NCBI RefSeq assembly: GCF_016735595.1
Contig: NZ_JAERRB010000017.1
Coordinates: 98,601 to 162,600, forward strand
Direction: 5' to 3'
Origin: Chryseolinea lacunae
GTDB lineage: Bacteria; Bacteroidota; Bacteroidia; Cytophagales; Cyclobacteriaceae
Length of the DNA: 64,000 nucleotides
A program made the position numbers and the translations under genes. Positions within the stretch are counted from its first letter, which is position 1, and every line of letters begins with the position of its first letter. Below, piece after piece: positions 26,993-37,888 of this stretch. The notes beneath the pieces were generated by a model. That model had not been told where the DNA came from. It did not search any database and was given only the letters and a program-made list of their open reading frames with translations.

Positions 26993-27196
26993 GTGATCGT
27001 ACATTTGATGTATCTTGGTGATCCTAAGCTCGTTTCGGGTAGGCTCACCTTCGATCACCCGCAGGCTGTCATCAACGATAATATTTCCTTTAAATTAGTG
27101 GAGCTTCCAACAAATCGACCTTATTATTTGATGACGGATCACGAAGCGAAAGTTACCTTCGAATGCCACAGTTTTCATAGTTCAATTGGTTCATAG
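26993..27196 (+). CDS. possible small protein
   Basis: A 67-codon plus-strand frame starts at GTG (26993) or ATG (27008) and has protein-like content (GDPKLVSGRLTFDHP). It overlaps the 3' end of the converging immunity gene by 22 bases. It could also be the remainder of a gene interrupted by repeat copy 3. No family is recognised. Confidence 0.3.
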   Translation: MIVHLMYLGDPKLVSGRLTFDHPQAVINDNISFKLVELPTNRPYYLMTDHEAKVTFECHSFHSSIGS

Positions 27197-27747
27197 TCAA
27201 TCCCGGTAAATTTTTCGCGTTTTAGTTTCGCCTGGGTTTCAATACCAATGATTATCAGTGGATTTTTCTTATCATACGAGCCAAAACAAAGGTCCGATGA
27301 ATAAAAACCATCCTTCAAGGGCTTACTGATACCAATTAATGTAGGAGGGTCTGTACCAACTAGAGTGTCGTAGTTTTTACACACTGGGCATAGCTTACCA
27401 AAACGCGATTTGACTTTCTTAGCATCAAAAGGTAGTATTTTTCGCGTGATGAAATGGAAGAAGTTTGGTTCTCTTTCAAATTCTTTGAACTGAATATTTT
27501 TATAACCCTCCCGAACACAAAACTCTTTAAACTTAAGAGACGTAATAATCCCAATATCGTAAGGACAGGAAAAATCATACGTTTTTCGCTTCAATTTAAA
27601 AAATGGGTTGTGGTAGTCAAAATCCACGATATAGTGACATAGAGGACATCTTTCAGGTACTGCTCTGTCGTCAAGCATCACACTGTCGTTGTCCAGAGGG
27701 GTAATTACATACCCAATAATCGCTTTGGTTTTTTTATCTTTCTTCAT
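27175..27747 (-). CDS. double-CxxC protein, probable RHS immunity protein
   Basis: The 190-residue product starts at the ATG at 27747, which has GGAGGT six bases upstream, an unusually good ribosome site here. Two zinc-binding pairs, C34-x-x-C37 (CPLC) and C120-x-x-C123 (CPVC), and the end pattern GFYSSDLCFGS...PLIIIG match the layout of the double-CXXCG (SitI6-like) family. That family is known as immunity protein to RHS/SitA-type nuclease toxins. It follows the RHS gene by 30 bases, the classic toxin-immunity order. Inferred role: it binds and blocks the C-terminal toxin domain in the cytoplasm. Confidence 0.68.
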   Translation of the reverse strand: MKKDKKTKAIIGYVITPLDNDSVMLDDRAVPERCPLCHYIVDFDYHNPFFKLKRKTYDFSCPYDIGIITSLKFKEFCVREGYKNIQFKEFEREPNFFHFITRKILPFDAKKVKSRFGKLCPVCKNYDTLVGTDPPTLIGISKPLKDGFYSSDLCFGSYDKKNPLIIIGIETQAKLKREKFTGIDYEPIEL

Positions 27748-27777
27748 AGTAATACCTCCGAAGGAAGCATTCACTTA

Positions 27778-30700
27778 TCAATCATTTTCCTTTTTCTTGT
27801 TTCTTTCATTGACTTGGTCAAAGAAGTCTTTTGCTGCCTTCTTAAATTCTTTTCCGACGGTCCTATAGAATTTAGACAAGGCCTTGATTATTTGCTCTTC
27901 CGAAAAGTTTCTCCTTATACGTTGACCGCTATTCCCCGGGCCCGGCGACATGGTCTTCCCATTTGGAGCTTTAAATTGTTTTAAAAATTCATTTAATTTT
28001 CGATGAAGTTTTTTGTGGGCAGCCGCCGACATCCTTGTCAGTTTTTGATTTACCGCGCCACCTAGAAACTTCATCCATGAATGATGATCATTATATTTCC
28101 CGAAAAATCTTAAGACTTTGGAGCCTCCTTTCGCCTCAGGCCCAAAACCGGGTATGGCAGAAACTGTTTCCCATGCAATATCGGTACCCGACATCTCATT
28201 CCCAAACCTGTCCTTACCGGTAATAACACCAAGCAAGGCATTGTATCCACATGCCAACGGGTTCCATTCGTTTACTTTTACCAAGAATTTTTCTGTCGGT
28301 GAGAAATTATCCTCAACTCTGCCTCCCCCTTCGTCTTCCTTTTCCCCATTGCTCTCGTCACCCTGCCCGTCGCCACTTCCGTCAGATGGGCTAACCGAAA
28401 TTTCGTCAAGCAAGACAACATCATTTTCGTTACTAAATGTTTTCGGATCTATGTCATGAACCTTCACAGTGTCCATCCCACTTGGATCTATTGTGTTTAT
28501 AGGGTCATTACCCAAAAAGCTATATGGGGATTGATCAAAATAGAACTCAGCATGAGGATCTTGTGTGGTTGTCCGGCCGAGTACTGCGTCATATTGCCTC
28601 CATTCAAAATCATAAAAGTCTACGTCCAAATCGTCGATAAATTGTTTTTCCTCAAATAGCAGTTTCTGCGGAAAACTTTTCTCTCGTGAATAGTCATTGA
28701 AAGTCAATCCAAACGGATAGTAGTCATCTTGTTGGATAATCGGCGAAACCGTCTGAGTAACTTTCATGTCATCAAAAAACACTTCTATAGGCGTAGCCTC
28801 CTCGTTACTTAAATAGATGTAAATATACCCAGCTTGCTTTATTAAAATATTATCGAAATACAGTCGCTCGTGGGAAACGTCATTTCCAGTTTCCTTTGGG
28901 GTGGCTGACAGGCGCTTGAACCCTCCGGTGACAAAATTATAACTCCGGTCGAACACCAGATAGTTTAGATATGCCTTTGGACCTCCTGTGCTGCCCGTGG
29001 TGTTAAGCAATCCTGCAAATGGAAATGATGAGGTACTGGTAGCATATCCACCCCCGTCGACCACCGTACCAACTGGCGCGGTGCCCGCCGCAATTTGCGT
29101 TAGCAGAGTATTCAGGGCAGCAGTTCGATTTCCTGAATTGGTGTCAACGTATTTGGCGTACACCTCCATGCTTATTTGGTCACCGGGCATTACGCTCAAA
29201 GATCGTGCTATTCCGTATTTTTCATTGGCCGAACCATTCAAACGTTCGGCATACCCAGTGGCCGTGCCATTGGTATGATCAAACAAGGAGGACTGGACGC
29301 GTCGAGCATTTGCAATTCGTAGGAATTTGGATTGCTCCCAACCCAAGCGTGAATTCTCCAGCGTGGCAACAGCGGTATCCAAGGCAACGTTTGTTGTAAA
29401 AGTAGCGCGAACGTTGTCTAAGTGATCTTTTAGGTTGTATTGGTATTCTGGCGTAGCAGCTGTAAGCATTACGCGACCTTCAGGATGCGTTGCGAATTTT
29501 AATGTATCATTCTGGTAAACAAATTCGGACACGTAATCTGTTCGTGTTGTTTTTTGAGGCGTCGTTACCTGCACAAAAAGCTTTCTTCCGGTGGCATCAT
29601 AGACATTTGTAATCGTATTGTTGGTCCCTTTATAGATCAGTCTCGGCTGGTCCATCGATTGATAGACGATTCCAGCTGTTGCACCGTTGGCTAAGCCCTT
29701 ATTCAGATCCGTGACCATGTTGCCATTTCCGTCGTAAGTATATTCATTCGCTACCTTGGTAAGTTCTTTGAAGCCAAGTTCCTGTGCATTCATTGCCACC
29801 GCATCGTCCACCCGGGTTAAGAGATTCCCTGTGTAGCTATAGGTGAGGTCATCCATCAATCCATAGGCGCTACCCGTAGTTCTTCCGTATCGTTTCAGCT
29901 TAAGAATGTTGCCGTTTCGATCATACCCCTTCAAATTCTTTCCCCCAATCGTTTCTGTAAATCTTCCATTTTGTGCGGCAACATCGAGATTGAAATACCT
30001 GGCATCCTTTAGTCGACCAAGGGTATCATAGAAGTAGCCGTAAGATTGAAGATTGCCCCCACCGGTTTTCCAGATAGCTTCCGTTATTGCACCATTGTAT
30101 TTCTTATCACCACCGTTGGCTGAAGGGTCGAAATACTTAAGCGACATAGCAAATAATTTAGGATTGGTCTGAGGATCATTAATACTTTGGAGCCATCCAC
30201 GAATATTATACTGGTAGTCGATAGTCTCTCTCGCGTCACTTGCCGTTGCGTTCGTGCTGTGTAACCGTTTCTCCACCGGTTGACCGATTTCATTATAGTT
30301 TGTTCTGCTAATCAAAATTTTAGGATTACTCCCCACCTGATGCCATTGATTTGTTTCGTGAAGAAAGTGGTCGTACTCGGTTTCATAGTTGATGGCTATT
30401 GATTTAGTTGAAAAGGAAGCCTTAGCATATGCAATCGAGGCCGTTCCTGAATACAATACTGCGACCGCATTCAAGGATGTTGTAGAACCGGTAGTTGATG
30501 GGGCAAGTGCCACACCGTTTTTCTTGTAGGTGATTTGATTTCCGATTCGCTCTATGCGCAGGGTGTCACCAGAGCAATAAGTACCAACGGCTGTGTAGAT
30601 ACCAGCCTCTGCCTTAACTAAATTTCCGCCCCCCTGTAGAATCAAACCATAGTTAACGAGAGCAGGGTTTCCATTAGGATTCGTTGTTCCCAAACCAAAC

Positions 30701-33700
30701 ATGCGATAGTTCCATTCTTCTGACGCACTAATTTCCAAAAATCCATTGGTGTTTGCCGGCAGGCTTTCGTTGGAGACTGCGCTTGCATCCCAGGTATTCG
30801 CAGCACCGCCCCGTTTGACAATTTTATTTCCCTCAACAGAAGCGTTGACTAGATTTTTCCAGGAGATTGCTTTTGACTCATGATTGGATTTTGATTTTGT
30901 CAACTTCACAAAATCGTAAAGGGATGAAAATCGATCCTTACCCCCTTTATAGTTGTCAATGACCGACTGAATGACTTCATATTGATCATCATAGTAAAAG
31001 CAGCTGGATAACCATTGCAGTTCACCAAAAGCCTCGCCATCGAGCACCCTAACTTTAATACCCGTCATATAGCCCTTCACAAGCGATTGTGCTGTACTTG
31101 GCATACCTGTGATCTCCGCGGGTTGATAAGCATAGTCGCTGGGTTTTCGAAGTGAAGTCTTAAAACCGTAGTCGTCGTAGTACACAACGGTTAAACATTC
31201 CGTGGGCAATAATTGGTCTGGGTAAGATTTGTTTGTGTAGCCATGCATATCGGTGCCTCGCTCCTCATACCATGCTTTGCCGGCGGCTAGATTGTTGTAA
31301 AATGAATTGATGTAGGTTTGCACAAAGGCTGGCGTCCATCCATAGGGATCCGGCAGTGTTGCCGTGATAATTGGTCGATCCTGATTATCATATTTTATCA
31401 CTGACCACTCTCTCGGCGACTTCGCTCGCTGCACACCATCCTGCGTCATTACAACGCGATCTCGGGGGTCGTAGGTAATATAAACTGGCTCGGCACCCGG
31501 AGACCATTTTTCGATTACTCGGTGACGGCTGTCAAAAACATACCTGAATGCAAATTTTCGTATTTCCGTCTCAGAAGGAATATAGGTATCACTCGAATAA
31601 ACCTGCAAGCTAAGTTCAGGTTGAAAAATGTACCGCAAATCACCAAAATCATCATACAGGAAGTATGTGCTGTTCCATTGTTGAAGATTATTTAAGTAAG
31701 CACCTGCCCCACCTTGAAGCTGGGATTTTCGTAGAACAATTTGTCCCTGTTTGTCAGAATATTCACGGGTCATGTTACCCTCCTCATCAACTTTCACGGC
31801 CACCGTTAATTGGTTTGTGCTATAGTAGCCGCCAACTTCGATTGATCCCGCATTTACTTGGTGCCGCGCGATTTTTCCAGAACGATAAACTTTCCACGCG
31901 ATGACTTTTTCGTCTGTCGTATTGTTTCCCGTGCCATGAACATTTGTGAGATACGAATATTTCACAAACTTATTACTTCCACCCGAGTTCAATGGAGCCC
32001 AAGCTTTTCCAGGACCATACTCTTTGTCTACACGACCCAATGGCGAAGGTTCAAATTTGATCATTGAGAATGGTCGGTTGTCGTCGACAACTTTGTCCGT
32101 TCCTGTGGTGTTATAAAAATTATACTGAGGCGATGTTGTATAAGTTGGACCAAGTGCGTCTGCTTTTAAATCCCCGCTGTTGTCGACCGCAACATATGGC
32201 ATATATTCAAGTGCTTCACGTCCAAATTGGTCATATGCATAAGGCGTTACAATGTCCCGTTTGTTGTTCATTGAACCTTGCGTCACAACGCTTTGGAGCG
32301 GTCGCCCCAAACCGTCGACGTATTCTGTTGTCTCAGTGCGGCTACCTACGGGTAATGCTGTAACGTTGGCTGGATTTGGTGTTGGCGTGAGTAATGTCTG
32401 GGTGCGTACATAATTATAGTTGTTCTTAGGGTACACAATTACTTCAGCGTCGCTAGTCACGGTCTCCCCGGTGTTGTCCGTGCCCGTTAACCTGAAAAGG
32501 TAGTATCCAATCACAAGGTTTGTGAGGGTTAATTTCGAGGTTGCATTGCGAGTATTAAGATTAGTATTGGCAGTAGCCAACGTGGCAGCAGGGCCAACTA
32601 TTTTTGTCCATGCCATCCCTGTAATTGTGCCGTCAGTGTCTGGATCGTTTGCAGCCCCATTCAACATCAGCGTTGTGGTCGGTAACGCTATGGATTGATT
32701 CCCACCGGCGCTCACCATGGGTGGTGTGTTTGCAATGAGTGTGACCACTGCTGAAGTCGTTGTACAGAGTTTAGTCACTGTCACCTTATAGCTTGCCAGG
32801 GTTTTGGTCGAGAAAGAAGCCGTATTCCAGCCGGGCTCAGCGCTGGTAATGGCCACATTGTTTCGGTACCACTGATACGTTGTGCCTGTGGGGCCCGGTG
32901 TGGTAAGGGCGACAGTCTTGGTGCAGCCCGTACACACTCTTGCTGTGCCTGCGGGTGTGGTGACTACGTTCGGCAGGGGGTTCACCACAATATTGAGAGG
33001 TGTCGACGTAGCATCGGCCTGGTTGGTCGACAGACAGCCACCATTCGAATTTATGCCTGTCACGTGCAGTGAGATCACTTCACCAGCGCTATATTCTTGT
33101 GCCGAGCTGGCATTGTCGGTCACGGGGATAGTAATGGTCTGGGTCGTCTGCGAAAGGGTTGTGCTCCCGATTTTCCAAGTGTACGAGGTCCCTACTTGAG
33201 AGGAGCGCACCGTGATGCTCTCACCTGGACAGTAGGTATACTTATTGGCCGGTATCACAATGTCGAGTGTCGGCGCTGTGCTTTGTGCAACGTTCACATA
33301 GGCCAGATTTGGTGGAAAAACCTTTGGCAAATCTGTGCACCATTGATCCGACATCACTTGCACACCAATATCAGCGTTGTCGGTAGGGTTGACGTATACG
33401 TGGTTGGGATCCGTTGTAGTTTGTCCATAGCTGCCCAGATAAAGCCACCGATAGCTCAGGTTCGACACGGTCGTTTGCACGCTGATATGGGCATTTAGGT
33501 TTGGGTGGGTGGCCGCACAAATTTCACCATCATCGGTCCAGTTCGCAGCAACAATCGTCTTGGGGGTGATATAAAAACTTTTGGTTGGAGAGTTTCCTGC
33601 AGAAGGGCTAGCACATCCTGTGTAGTTGTTTACTTTCACGTAAACTGTATGCCAGCCAGATGCTAGATTGCCTGCACTATTATATTGGGGCACATTGTTT

Positions 33701-34206
33701 TGTGTTCCTGTAGTAGAAACAGAATAGAAAGGTGTAGGACTATTATCCAGGTAATAGGAGTAGCTGGGATTTGGTCCGGGGTTTGGACAAGTTGCACTAA
33801 AATTGATATACCCATCTTCGCAGATTTGAGTTTCAGCAATGTTCACGGTCGGCGTCGGCGCAGCAACGCTTGCCAAAATCGAAAAATGGACTGTGTTGGT
33901 CGTTCCCGTTGTGGCTTGCTGCATGCATTGATAGCCGGCATACACCTGCACATCGGCTACGGCACTGCTCCATCGAACATTCACAGAATTGTAGCCGCTA
34001 CCAAATTCCTTTTCCGTAGGCTCTGGATAAAAATGCCACCAACTTGCGTTGGGCACCACTACCCCTGTGCAGTTGCTACCTCCACCGCCAACATAGAGTG
34101 AAACCCAGTTTCCTGCGCACGTGTTGCTTACCGAGGACAACGTTTGCGCGGCAACAGGTAGCGAACAAACCAAAACAAGCATAAAAGAGATGTATAACGA
34201 TTTCAT
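27778..34206 (-). CDS. RHS/YD-repeat polymorphic toxin
   Basis: The 2142-residue secreted protein has a signal peptide (to about residue 21, LPVAAQ) and Ig/PKD-like domains (about 110-590). A DUF6443-type entry follows (VGSRTETTEYVDGLGRP), then YD repeats forming the RHS shell and the RHS core ending YSFLGNDPINTIDPSG. The variable C-terminus (about 1900-2142) ends in a His-rich nuclease-like domain: H2041-H2042-S-W with FLGG, then H2064 and H2068. HHxW...FLGG tips are known from RHS/SitA toxins paired with double-CXXCG immunity proteins. It is probably exported by T9SS or a related route and used against competitors. It is 42 bases downstream of a second YD protein. Confidence 0.88.
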   Translation of the reverse strand: MKSLYISFMLVLVCSLPVAAQTLSSVSNTCAGNWVSLYVGGGGSNCTGVVVPNASWWHFYPEPTEKEFGSGYNSVNVRWSSAVADVQVYAGYQCMQQATTGTTNTVHFSILASVAAPTPTVNIAETQICEDGYINFSATCPNPGPNPSYSYYLDNSPTPFYSVSTTGTQNNVPQYNSAGNLASGWHTVYVKVNNYTGCASPSAGNSPTKSFYITPKTIVAANWTDDGEICAATHPNLNAHISVQTTVSNLSYRWLYLGSYGQTTTDPNHVYVNPTDNADIGVQVMSDQWCTDLPKVFPPNLAYVNVAQSTAPTLDIVIPANKYTYCPGESITVRSSQVGTSYTWKIGSTTLSQTTQTITIPVTDNASSAQEYSAGEVISLHVTGINSNGGCLSTNQADATSTPLNIVVNPLPNVVTTPAGTARVCTGCTKTVALTTPGPTGTTYQWYRNNVAITSAEPGWNTASFSTKTLASYKVTVTKLCTTTSAVVTLIANTPPMVSAGGNQSIALPTTTLMLNGAANDPDTDGTITGMAWTKIVGPAATLATANTNLNTRNATSKLTLTNLVIGYYLFRLTGTDNTGETVTSDAEVIVYPKNNYNYVRTQTLLTPTPNPANVTALPVGSRTETTEYVDGLGRPLQSVVTQGSMNNKRDIVTPYAYDQFGREALEYMPYVAVDNSGDLKADALGPTYTTSPQYNFYNTTGTDKVVDDNRPFSMIKFEPSPLGRVDKEYGPGKAWAPLNSGGSNKFVKYSYLTNVHGTGNNTTDEKVIAWKVYRSGKIARHQVNAGSIEVGGYYSTNQLTVAVKVDEEGNMTREYSDKQGQIVLRKSQLQGGAGAYLNNLQQWNSTYFLYDDFGDLRYIFQPELSLQVYSSDTYIPSETEIRKFAFRYVFDSRHRVIEKWSPGAEPVYITYDPRDRVVMTQDGVQRAKSPREWSVIKYDNQDRPIITATLPDPYGWTPAFVQTYINSFYNNLAAGKAWYEERGTDMHGYTNKSYPDQLLPTECLTVVYYDDYGFKTSLRKPSDYAYQPAEITGMPSTAQSLVKGYMTGIKVRVLDGEAFGELQWLSSCFYYDDQYEVIQSVIDNYKGGKDRFSSLYDFVKLTKSKSNHESKAISWKNLVNASVEGNKIVKRGGAANTWDASAVSNESLPANTNGFLEISASEEWNYRMFGLGTTNPNGNPALVNYGLILQGGGNLVKAEAGIYTAVGTYCSGDTLRIERIGNQITYKKNGVALAPSTTGSTTSLNAVAVLYSGTASIAYAKASFSTKSIAINYETEYDHFLHETNQWHQVGSNPKILISRTNYNEIGQPVEKRLHSTNATASDARETIDYQYNIRGWLQSINDPQTNPKLFAMSLKYFDPSANGGDKKYNGAITEAIWKTGGGNLQSYGYFYDTLGRLKDARYFNLDVAAQNGRFTETIGGKNLKGYDRNGNILKLKRYGRTTGSAYGLMDDLTYSYTGNLLTRVDDAVAMNAQELGFKELTKVANEYTYDGNGNMVTDLNKGLANGATAGIVYQSMDQPRLIYKGTNNTITNVYDATGRKLFVQVTTPQKTTRTDYVSEFVYQNDTLKFATHPEGRVMLTAATPEYQYNLKDHLDNVRATFTTNVALDTAVATLENSRLGWEQSKFLRIANARRVQSSLFDHTNGTATGYAERLNGSANEKYGIARSLSVMPGDQISMEVYAKYVDTNSGNRTAALNTLLTQIAAGTAPVGTVVDGGGYATSTSSFPFAGLLNTTGSTGGPKAYLNYLVFDRSYNFVTGGFKRLSATPKETGNDVSHERLYFDNILIKQAGYIYIYLSNEEATPIEVFFDDMKVTQTVSPIIQQDDYYPFGLTFNDYSREKSFPQKLLFEEKQFIDDLDVDFYDFEWRQYDAVLGRTTTQDPHAEFYFDQSPYSFLGNDPINTIDPSGMDTVKVHDIDPKTFSNENDVVLLDEISVSPSDGSGDGQGDESNGEKEDEGGGRVEDNFSPTEKFLVKVNEWNPLACGYNALLGVITGKDRFGNEMSGTDIAWETVSAIPGFGPEAKGGSKVLRFFGKYNDHHSWMKFLGGAVNQKLTRMSAAAHKKLHRKLNEFLKQFKAPNGKTMSPGPGNSGQRIRRNFSEEQIIKALSKFYRTVGKEFKKAAKDFFDQVNERNKKKEND

Positions 34207-34248
34207 AGGTTCTTGGAATTGAAGGTGACTCGAAACGCGCCGGGCTGA

Positions 34249-37200
34249 CTATGGTTGATAGCGATAGTAGTAGTCGTACATTTTCAAAATATTGAAGTTA
34301 GTATCGCGTGTAAGCTTGAGTCGCCCAAAAGTGTCGTAGCTGTAAAACAGTCCCTTGCCATTTGGATCAATAGTTGAAGTGGTGCCTACGTTGGGGATAT
34401 AAGTATAGGTATTGATCTGCGCATCCTGTGGATAGATACGGACGTCATCAATTGCGCTGCCCTCACTCAGGATCATAGACGTACTACTGTAAACCTTTTG
34501 GATATACACCCATTTGTTGGACGCATCCAGGTAATAATAATCCAAATAATAACTTCGGGCATTTGGCTTAGTGAAGGCTACCGTATAATCACCGCTAAAG
34601 TAAGCTTCGCCGCTATGGGCCACACTGGCGTTGCGCACAACGCCTGTCGTTGTATTTTCTTCAAACGATTCGGCGAGGAATTCAATAGTGCCATAAACGT
34701 CAGTTCGGGTGGTATATTTGGGATAGATGATCTCACCGCAGGCGCCTACCCCGCCGGGTGTGCCGGGGGCGTCATAGACCGTCACTGTCAGGTAGCTATC
34801 ACCCACGGCCGCGCCATTCATCGTGTACGTCCCTGCGCCGCAGGCTCCGGTTGGCAGAAGGCCATTGGCCGACCCGGCGCCCGTGCAATTAAAGTTTGTT
34901 GATACGCTTCCCGGAACGCCTAGTTTTAACGTCACTGGCCCGGCGTAATCAATCTTAAAATTATAAGTCGCAGTATATGTGTTGGCTGACGACGTGCCCG
35001 GCGAAATTGCCAAGCTTCCCGTTGATGGAATTTTTGTGGTCACAATTTTATACTGTGTATTTTGAGCATTCACCACCTCAGCAATGGGCACCGAACCATT
35101 ATAGCCATATAAATAAGAAACAATCTGATTGTTGTCTTTTTGTGCCATCTGCAAATTGCCGTCATAGTCGTAGCTTAGTAAACTAAGGCGTTGTTTGTAA
35201 CCTCCGTCCATGGTTACACCATTCTTCGCAGCATTGATGGATACCTGGACATAGCTCGATTTGCTAATGGCGGTGTCCGATTCCCAAAGATAGATTTTGT
35301 CGGTCACCACAAAACTCGTATCTGCAGTGTGTTGCCTGAATATTGTTACTTGTCCGGACACCACACGCTGGTTCGAGTTGTCGTTCTTTTGCAGATACGA
35401 GTAAGATTCAAGCGGAACACCCACAATATGCTTTCGTCGCATCATCGCAATTCCTTTTGCAGTGCCGCTGGTCGCCGACTCGTTCATAGGTTGCATTTGA
35501 AAGGGGTAGCGGTTCACAACTACACGCTGCTCGTACCCATTTCCCTGGGTGGTGGTGACATTTGTAACCTGGTAGTTTGCTAACTCATAAGTCTTAACCG
35601 TCACCTTTTCCACAAACCGATTCACATTGCCATTCATGTACGTCTTTTCAGATATCGTGGTAGGCAAGAACACACCCGTGGACTGAATAAAGGCCTGCGT
35701 TTTAAAAGTTTGGGTGTAGTAGCGATTGGATGAAGAGCAAATGTCAGCGAAACAGACTTCATCAGCCCGTGGAGAAAATCGAAACACGCCAAGTCCAACT
35801 GTGTTAGCGGTTTCCTGATAGGGCGTATAGGTGGTAGACTGTGAATACACAATTGCGCCCAAGCTGTCATAAACAATCTTACTCGTCAGTTGCCCCCGTT
35901 TCCATGCATAGCTGTTGTGGTAATATTTGTTCGAGCCTTGAACCAGTTGGTCTGCAGGATCTGTCACGGAATTGTAGGAGTATATGGTTTTCCCTAATTT
36001 TCCGTTCGAGCCATTCTGGAGGTATTCGGTCACCGAAGAATACAGCACGGGAGCCGCGTCAAATGCATCTTGATAAAATGACGAATTGGACTGGTAAGTG
36101 CGTAGCCGGTAAGTCAGGTATGCATCCTGTGGAACACACGCCTCTTCATGCCACGCTTGTTCAGTAAAATAAGTGTATTGGTAGTCCGAAAAATTAGGAG
36201 TACCATAACCAGACTCGCTCGCCCCATATTTATACGCCTTCACGGTTGCGGGTGCTGTCAGCGATTCAGCACTGGTAATGGCTGTCACACGAAGTCCCCC
36301 AGTCAGTGTCGGTGTCGAACCATTCAAATAACGATTGGCCTCATAGTCAAACTTTGTATAGCCGCCGGTAGGAAAATCGATTCGTGAAAGCACACCTTCC
36401 TTCATCAATGTTTCATTCACGGCACGGTTGGTTGCTCCACCAAACGTCTTGGTTGTAGGTGCTCCCAACACATCTTGATAGTCCACCGTTCGCGGAAGCA
36501 ACAAATCTGTATTTGACGCGCCATTGTAGTAACCCCAAAGATCTCGGCCATTCAGAGTCGCGTCTGTGCCTGCCGTCCACGAAAATGTATTGGTCGTATA
36601 GCTAAGCTTATAGCGTTGAACTACCACACCTGCATTGTCCTGAAAAGAAACAGCATCAAGCTTAAGGGCCGTATTTTGCCCACCCGGATTCTTGAAATAA
36701 GAATAGCTGAACTTTACGATTTTCTGCAAGGTGTAGGTGCCCGCTATCAATCCATAAATCTCAATCCGGTCCAGAAACTTCAGCGGCCTCGCGTCCAATG
36801 GATTCACGTCCAGTCGTGTTGTGCCAAGAAAGAATCGGACAAGACCTGTTTTAAACTTAATCGAATCCACCCCGATCTGACCAGCCGTAATGTCTATCGT
36901 TGTCTTCTGAGGTGTATACAACTGCGTGGGACAGGGTTTTAAGCTAGGCCCGCCCGTGCCTCCAGTTCCAGGCACACTTTGACAGTTGTCCGTAATAATA
37001 TACGCATACGTCAAATCCTTCATTCGTGCATCGCCGACATCCTGGTATGTCATCGAAATATTGTCGCGCGTGTTTGGGGCGATCATATCGGTCATATAAT
37101 ACGCCGTTGTTGCATGGCTCTGTTGACCACCTGTGTAGGTCACTGTATTCTCGGTTGGCTTGCGATTTCTTTTGTCCATCCCATATCGAAAGAGATTCCC

Positions 37201-37833
37201 CGCCGCATCGGTCAATTCAAATTGAGTTCCGGGCACTGTTTGCTTGAGTACAATGGGTGCATAAGGGATCAGAAACGCCAGACCGTTGTTCAGTTTAGGT
37301 TTTCCTTGGTCGTAGGCCGCAGTATTCAAGAACATCGCCTTGCCCGAACCACCTGGGTAAGAGTAGCCATAAACGTCAGGCTCGGTGTCCATGGAACCAT
37401 TTGCAACACTTTTGAGATATTCGAAGTCAGTGCACGTGCTCGCATCTGACTTAAGTGGATAGTAGTAGAAGTATTCTGAATCGGTCATGCCCTTCACACT
37501 TGCCGATATCTGCCCACCTGCCGACAGGGCCCATCCCAATCCAACCCAACCTGAAACGTCCGTTGGCTTGAAACCCGCCGCATGATAATTCAACGTGATG
37601 GGCAATGTAAGTGCGCCACTTTTTACCTCATATAAGGGAATGGATATTTGAGGAAGCCCACTGAAATGACTCACCTGATAATCGCCAAACTTTCCTAATG
37701 AAGCAACGTTTGGTGAAGGCGGTAGTGGCCTTGGCATTAATTTATTTACAGCATCTTGCTGGCTGACGGTTTGCGCAACCACCTGCGACAATGCCAACCA
37801 CATGGCAATGCCACTTAGGAACAACTTCCTCAT
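34249..37833 (-). CDS. secreted YD-repeat-associated protein
   Basis: The 1194-residue product has a signal peptide (LALSQVVAQ) and the N-terminal signature ASLGKFGDYQVSHFSGLPQI...LPITLNYHAAGFKP...SGWVGLGWALSAGG. This signature is typical of the large Bacteroidota proteins that precede RHS toxins. The far C-terminus has YD-like repeats (YSYDTFGRLKLTRDTNFNI). It lacks a toxin tip. It is likely a partner or carrier of the RHS protein encoded 42 bases downstream and in the same operon. Its exact role (scaffold, secretion helper or adhesin) is unknown. Confidence 0.8.
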   Translation of the reverse strand: MRKLFLSGIAMWLALSQVVAQTVSQQDAVNKLMPRPLPPSPNVASLGKFGDYQVSHFSGLPQISIPLYEVKSGALTLPITLNYHAAGFKPTDVSGWVGLGWALSAGGQISASVKGMTDSEYFYYYPLKSDASTCTDFEYLKSVANGSMDTEPDVYGYSYPGGSGKAMFLNTAAYDQGKPKLNNGLAFLIPYAPIVLKQTVPGTQFELTDAAGNLFRYGMDKRNRKPTENTVTYTGGQQSHATTAYYMTDMIAPNTRDNISMTYQDVGDARMKDLTYAYIITDNCQSVPGTGGTGGPSLKPCPTQLYTPQKTTIDITAGQIGVDSIKFKTGLVRFFLGTTRLDVNPLDARPLKFLDRIEIYGLIAGTYTLQKIVKFSYSYFKNPGGQNTALKLDAVSFQDNAGVVVQRYKLSYTTNTFSWTAGTDATLNGRDLWGYYNGASNTDLLLPRTVDYQDVLGAPTTKTFGGATNRAVNETLMKEGVLSRIDFPTGGYTKFDYEANRYLNGSTPTLTGGLRVTAITSAESLTAPATVKAYKYGASESGYGTPNFSDYQYTYFTEQAWHEEACVPQDAYLTYRLRTYQSNSSFYQDAFDAAPVLYSSVTEYLQNGSNGKLGKTIYSYNSVTDPADQLVQGSNKYYHNSYAWKRGQLTSKIVYDSLGAIVYSQSTTYTPYQETANTVGLGVFRFSPRADEVCFADICSSSNRYYTQTFKTQAFIQSTGVFLPTTISEKTYMNGNVNRFVEKVTVKTYELANYQVTNVTTTQGNGYEQRVVVNRYPFQMQPMNESATSGTAKGIAMMRRKHIVGVPLESYSYLQKNDNSNQRVVSGQVTIFRQHTADTSFVVTDKIYLWESDTAISKSSYVQVSINAAKNGVTMDGGYKQRLSLLSYDYDGNLQMAQKDNNQIVSYLYGYNGSVPIAEVVNAQNTQYKIVTTKIPSTGSLAISPGTSSANTYTATYNFKIDYAGPVTLKLGVPGSVSTNFNCTGAGSANGLLPTGACGAGTYTMNGAAVGDSYLTVTVYDAPGTPGGVGACGEIIYPKYTTRTDVYGTIEFLAESFEENTTTGVVRNASVAHSGEAYFSGDYTVAFTKPNARSYYLDYYYLDASNKWVYIQKVYSSTSMILSEGSAIDDVRIYPQDAQINTYTYIPNVGTTSTIDPNGKGLFYSYDTFGRLKLTRDTNFNILKMYDYYYRYQP

Positions 37834-37888
37834 AGAATTAAATTATTTTGACGGGCTCAAAAATTTTATTGAAATACTTGATCGGCTA

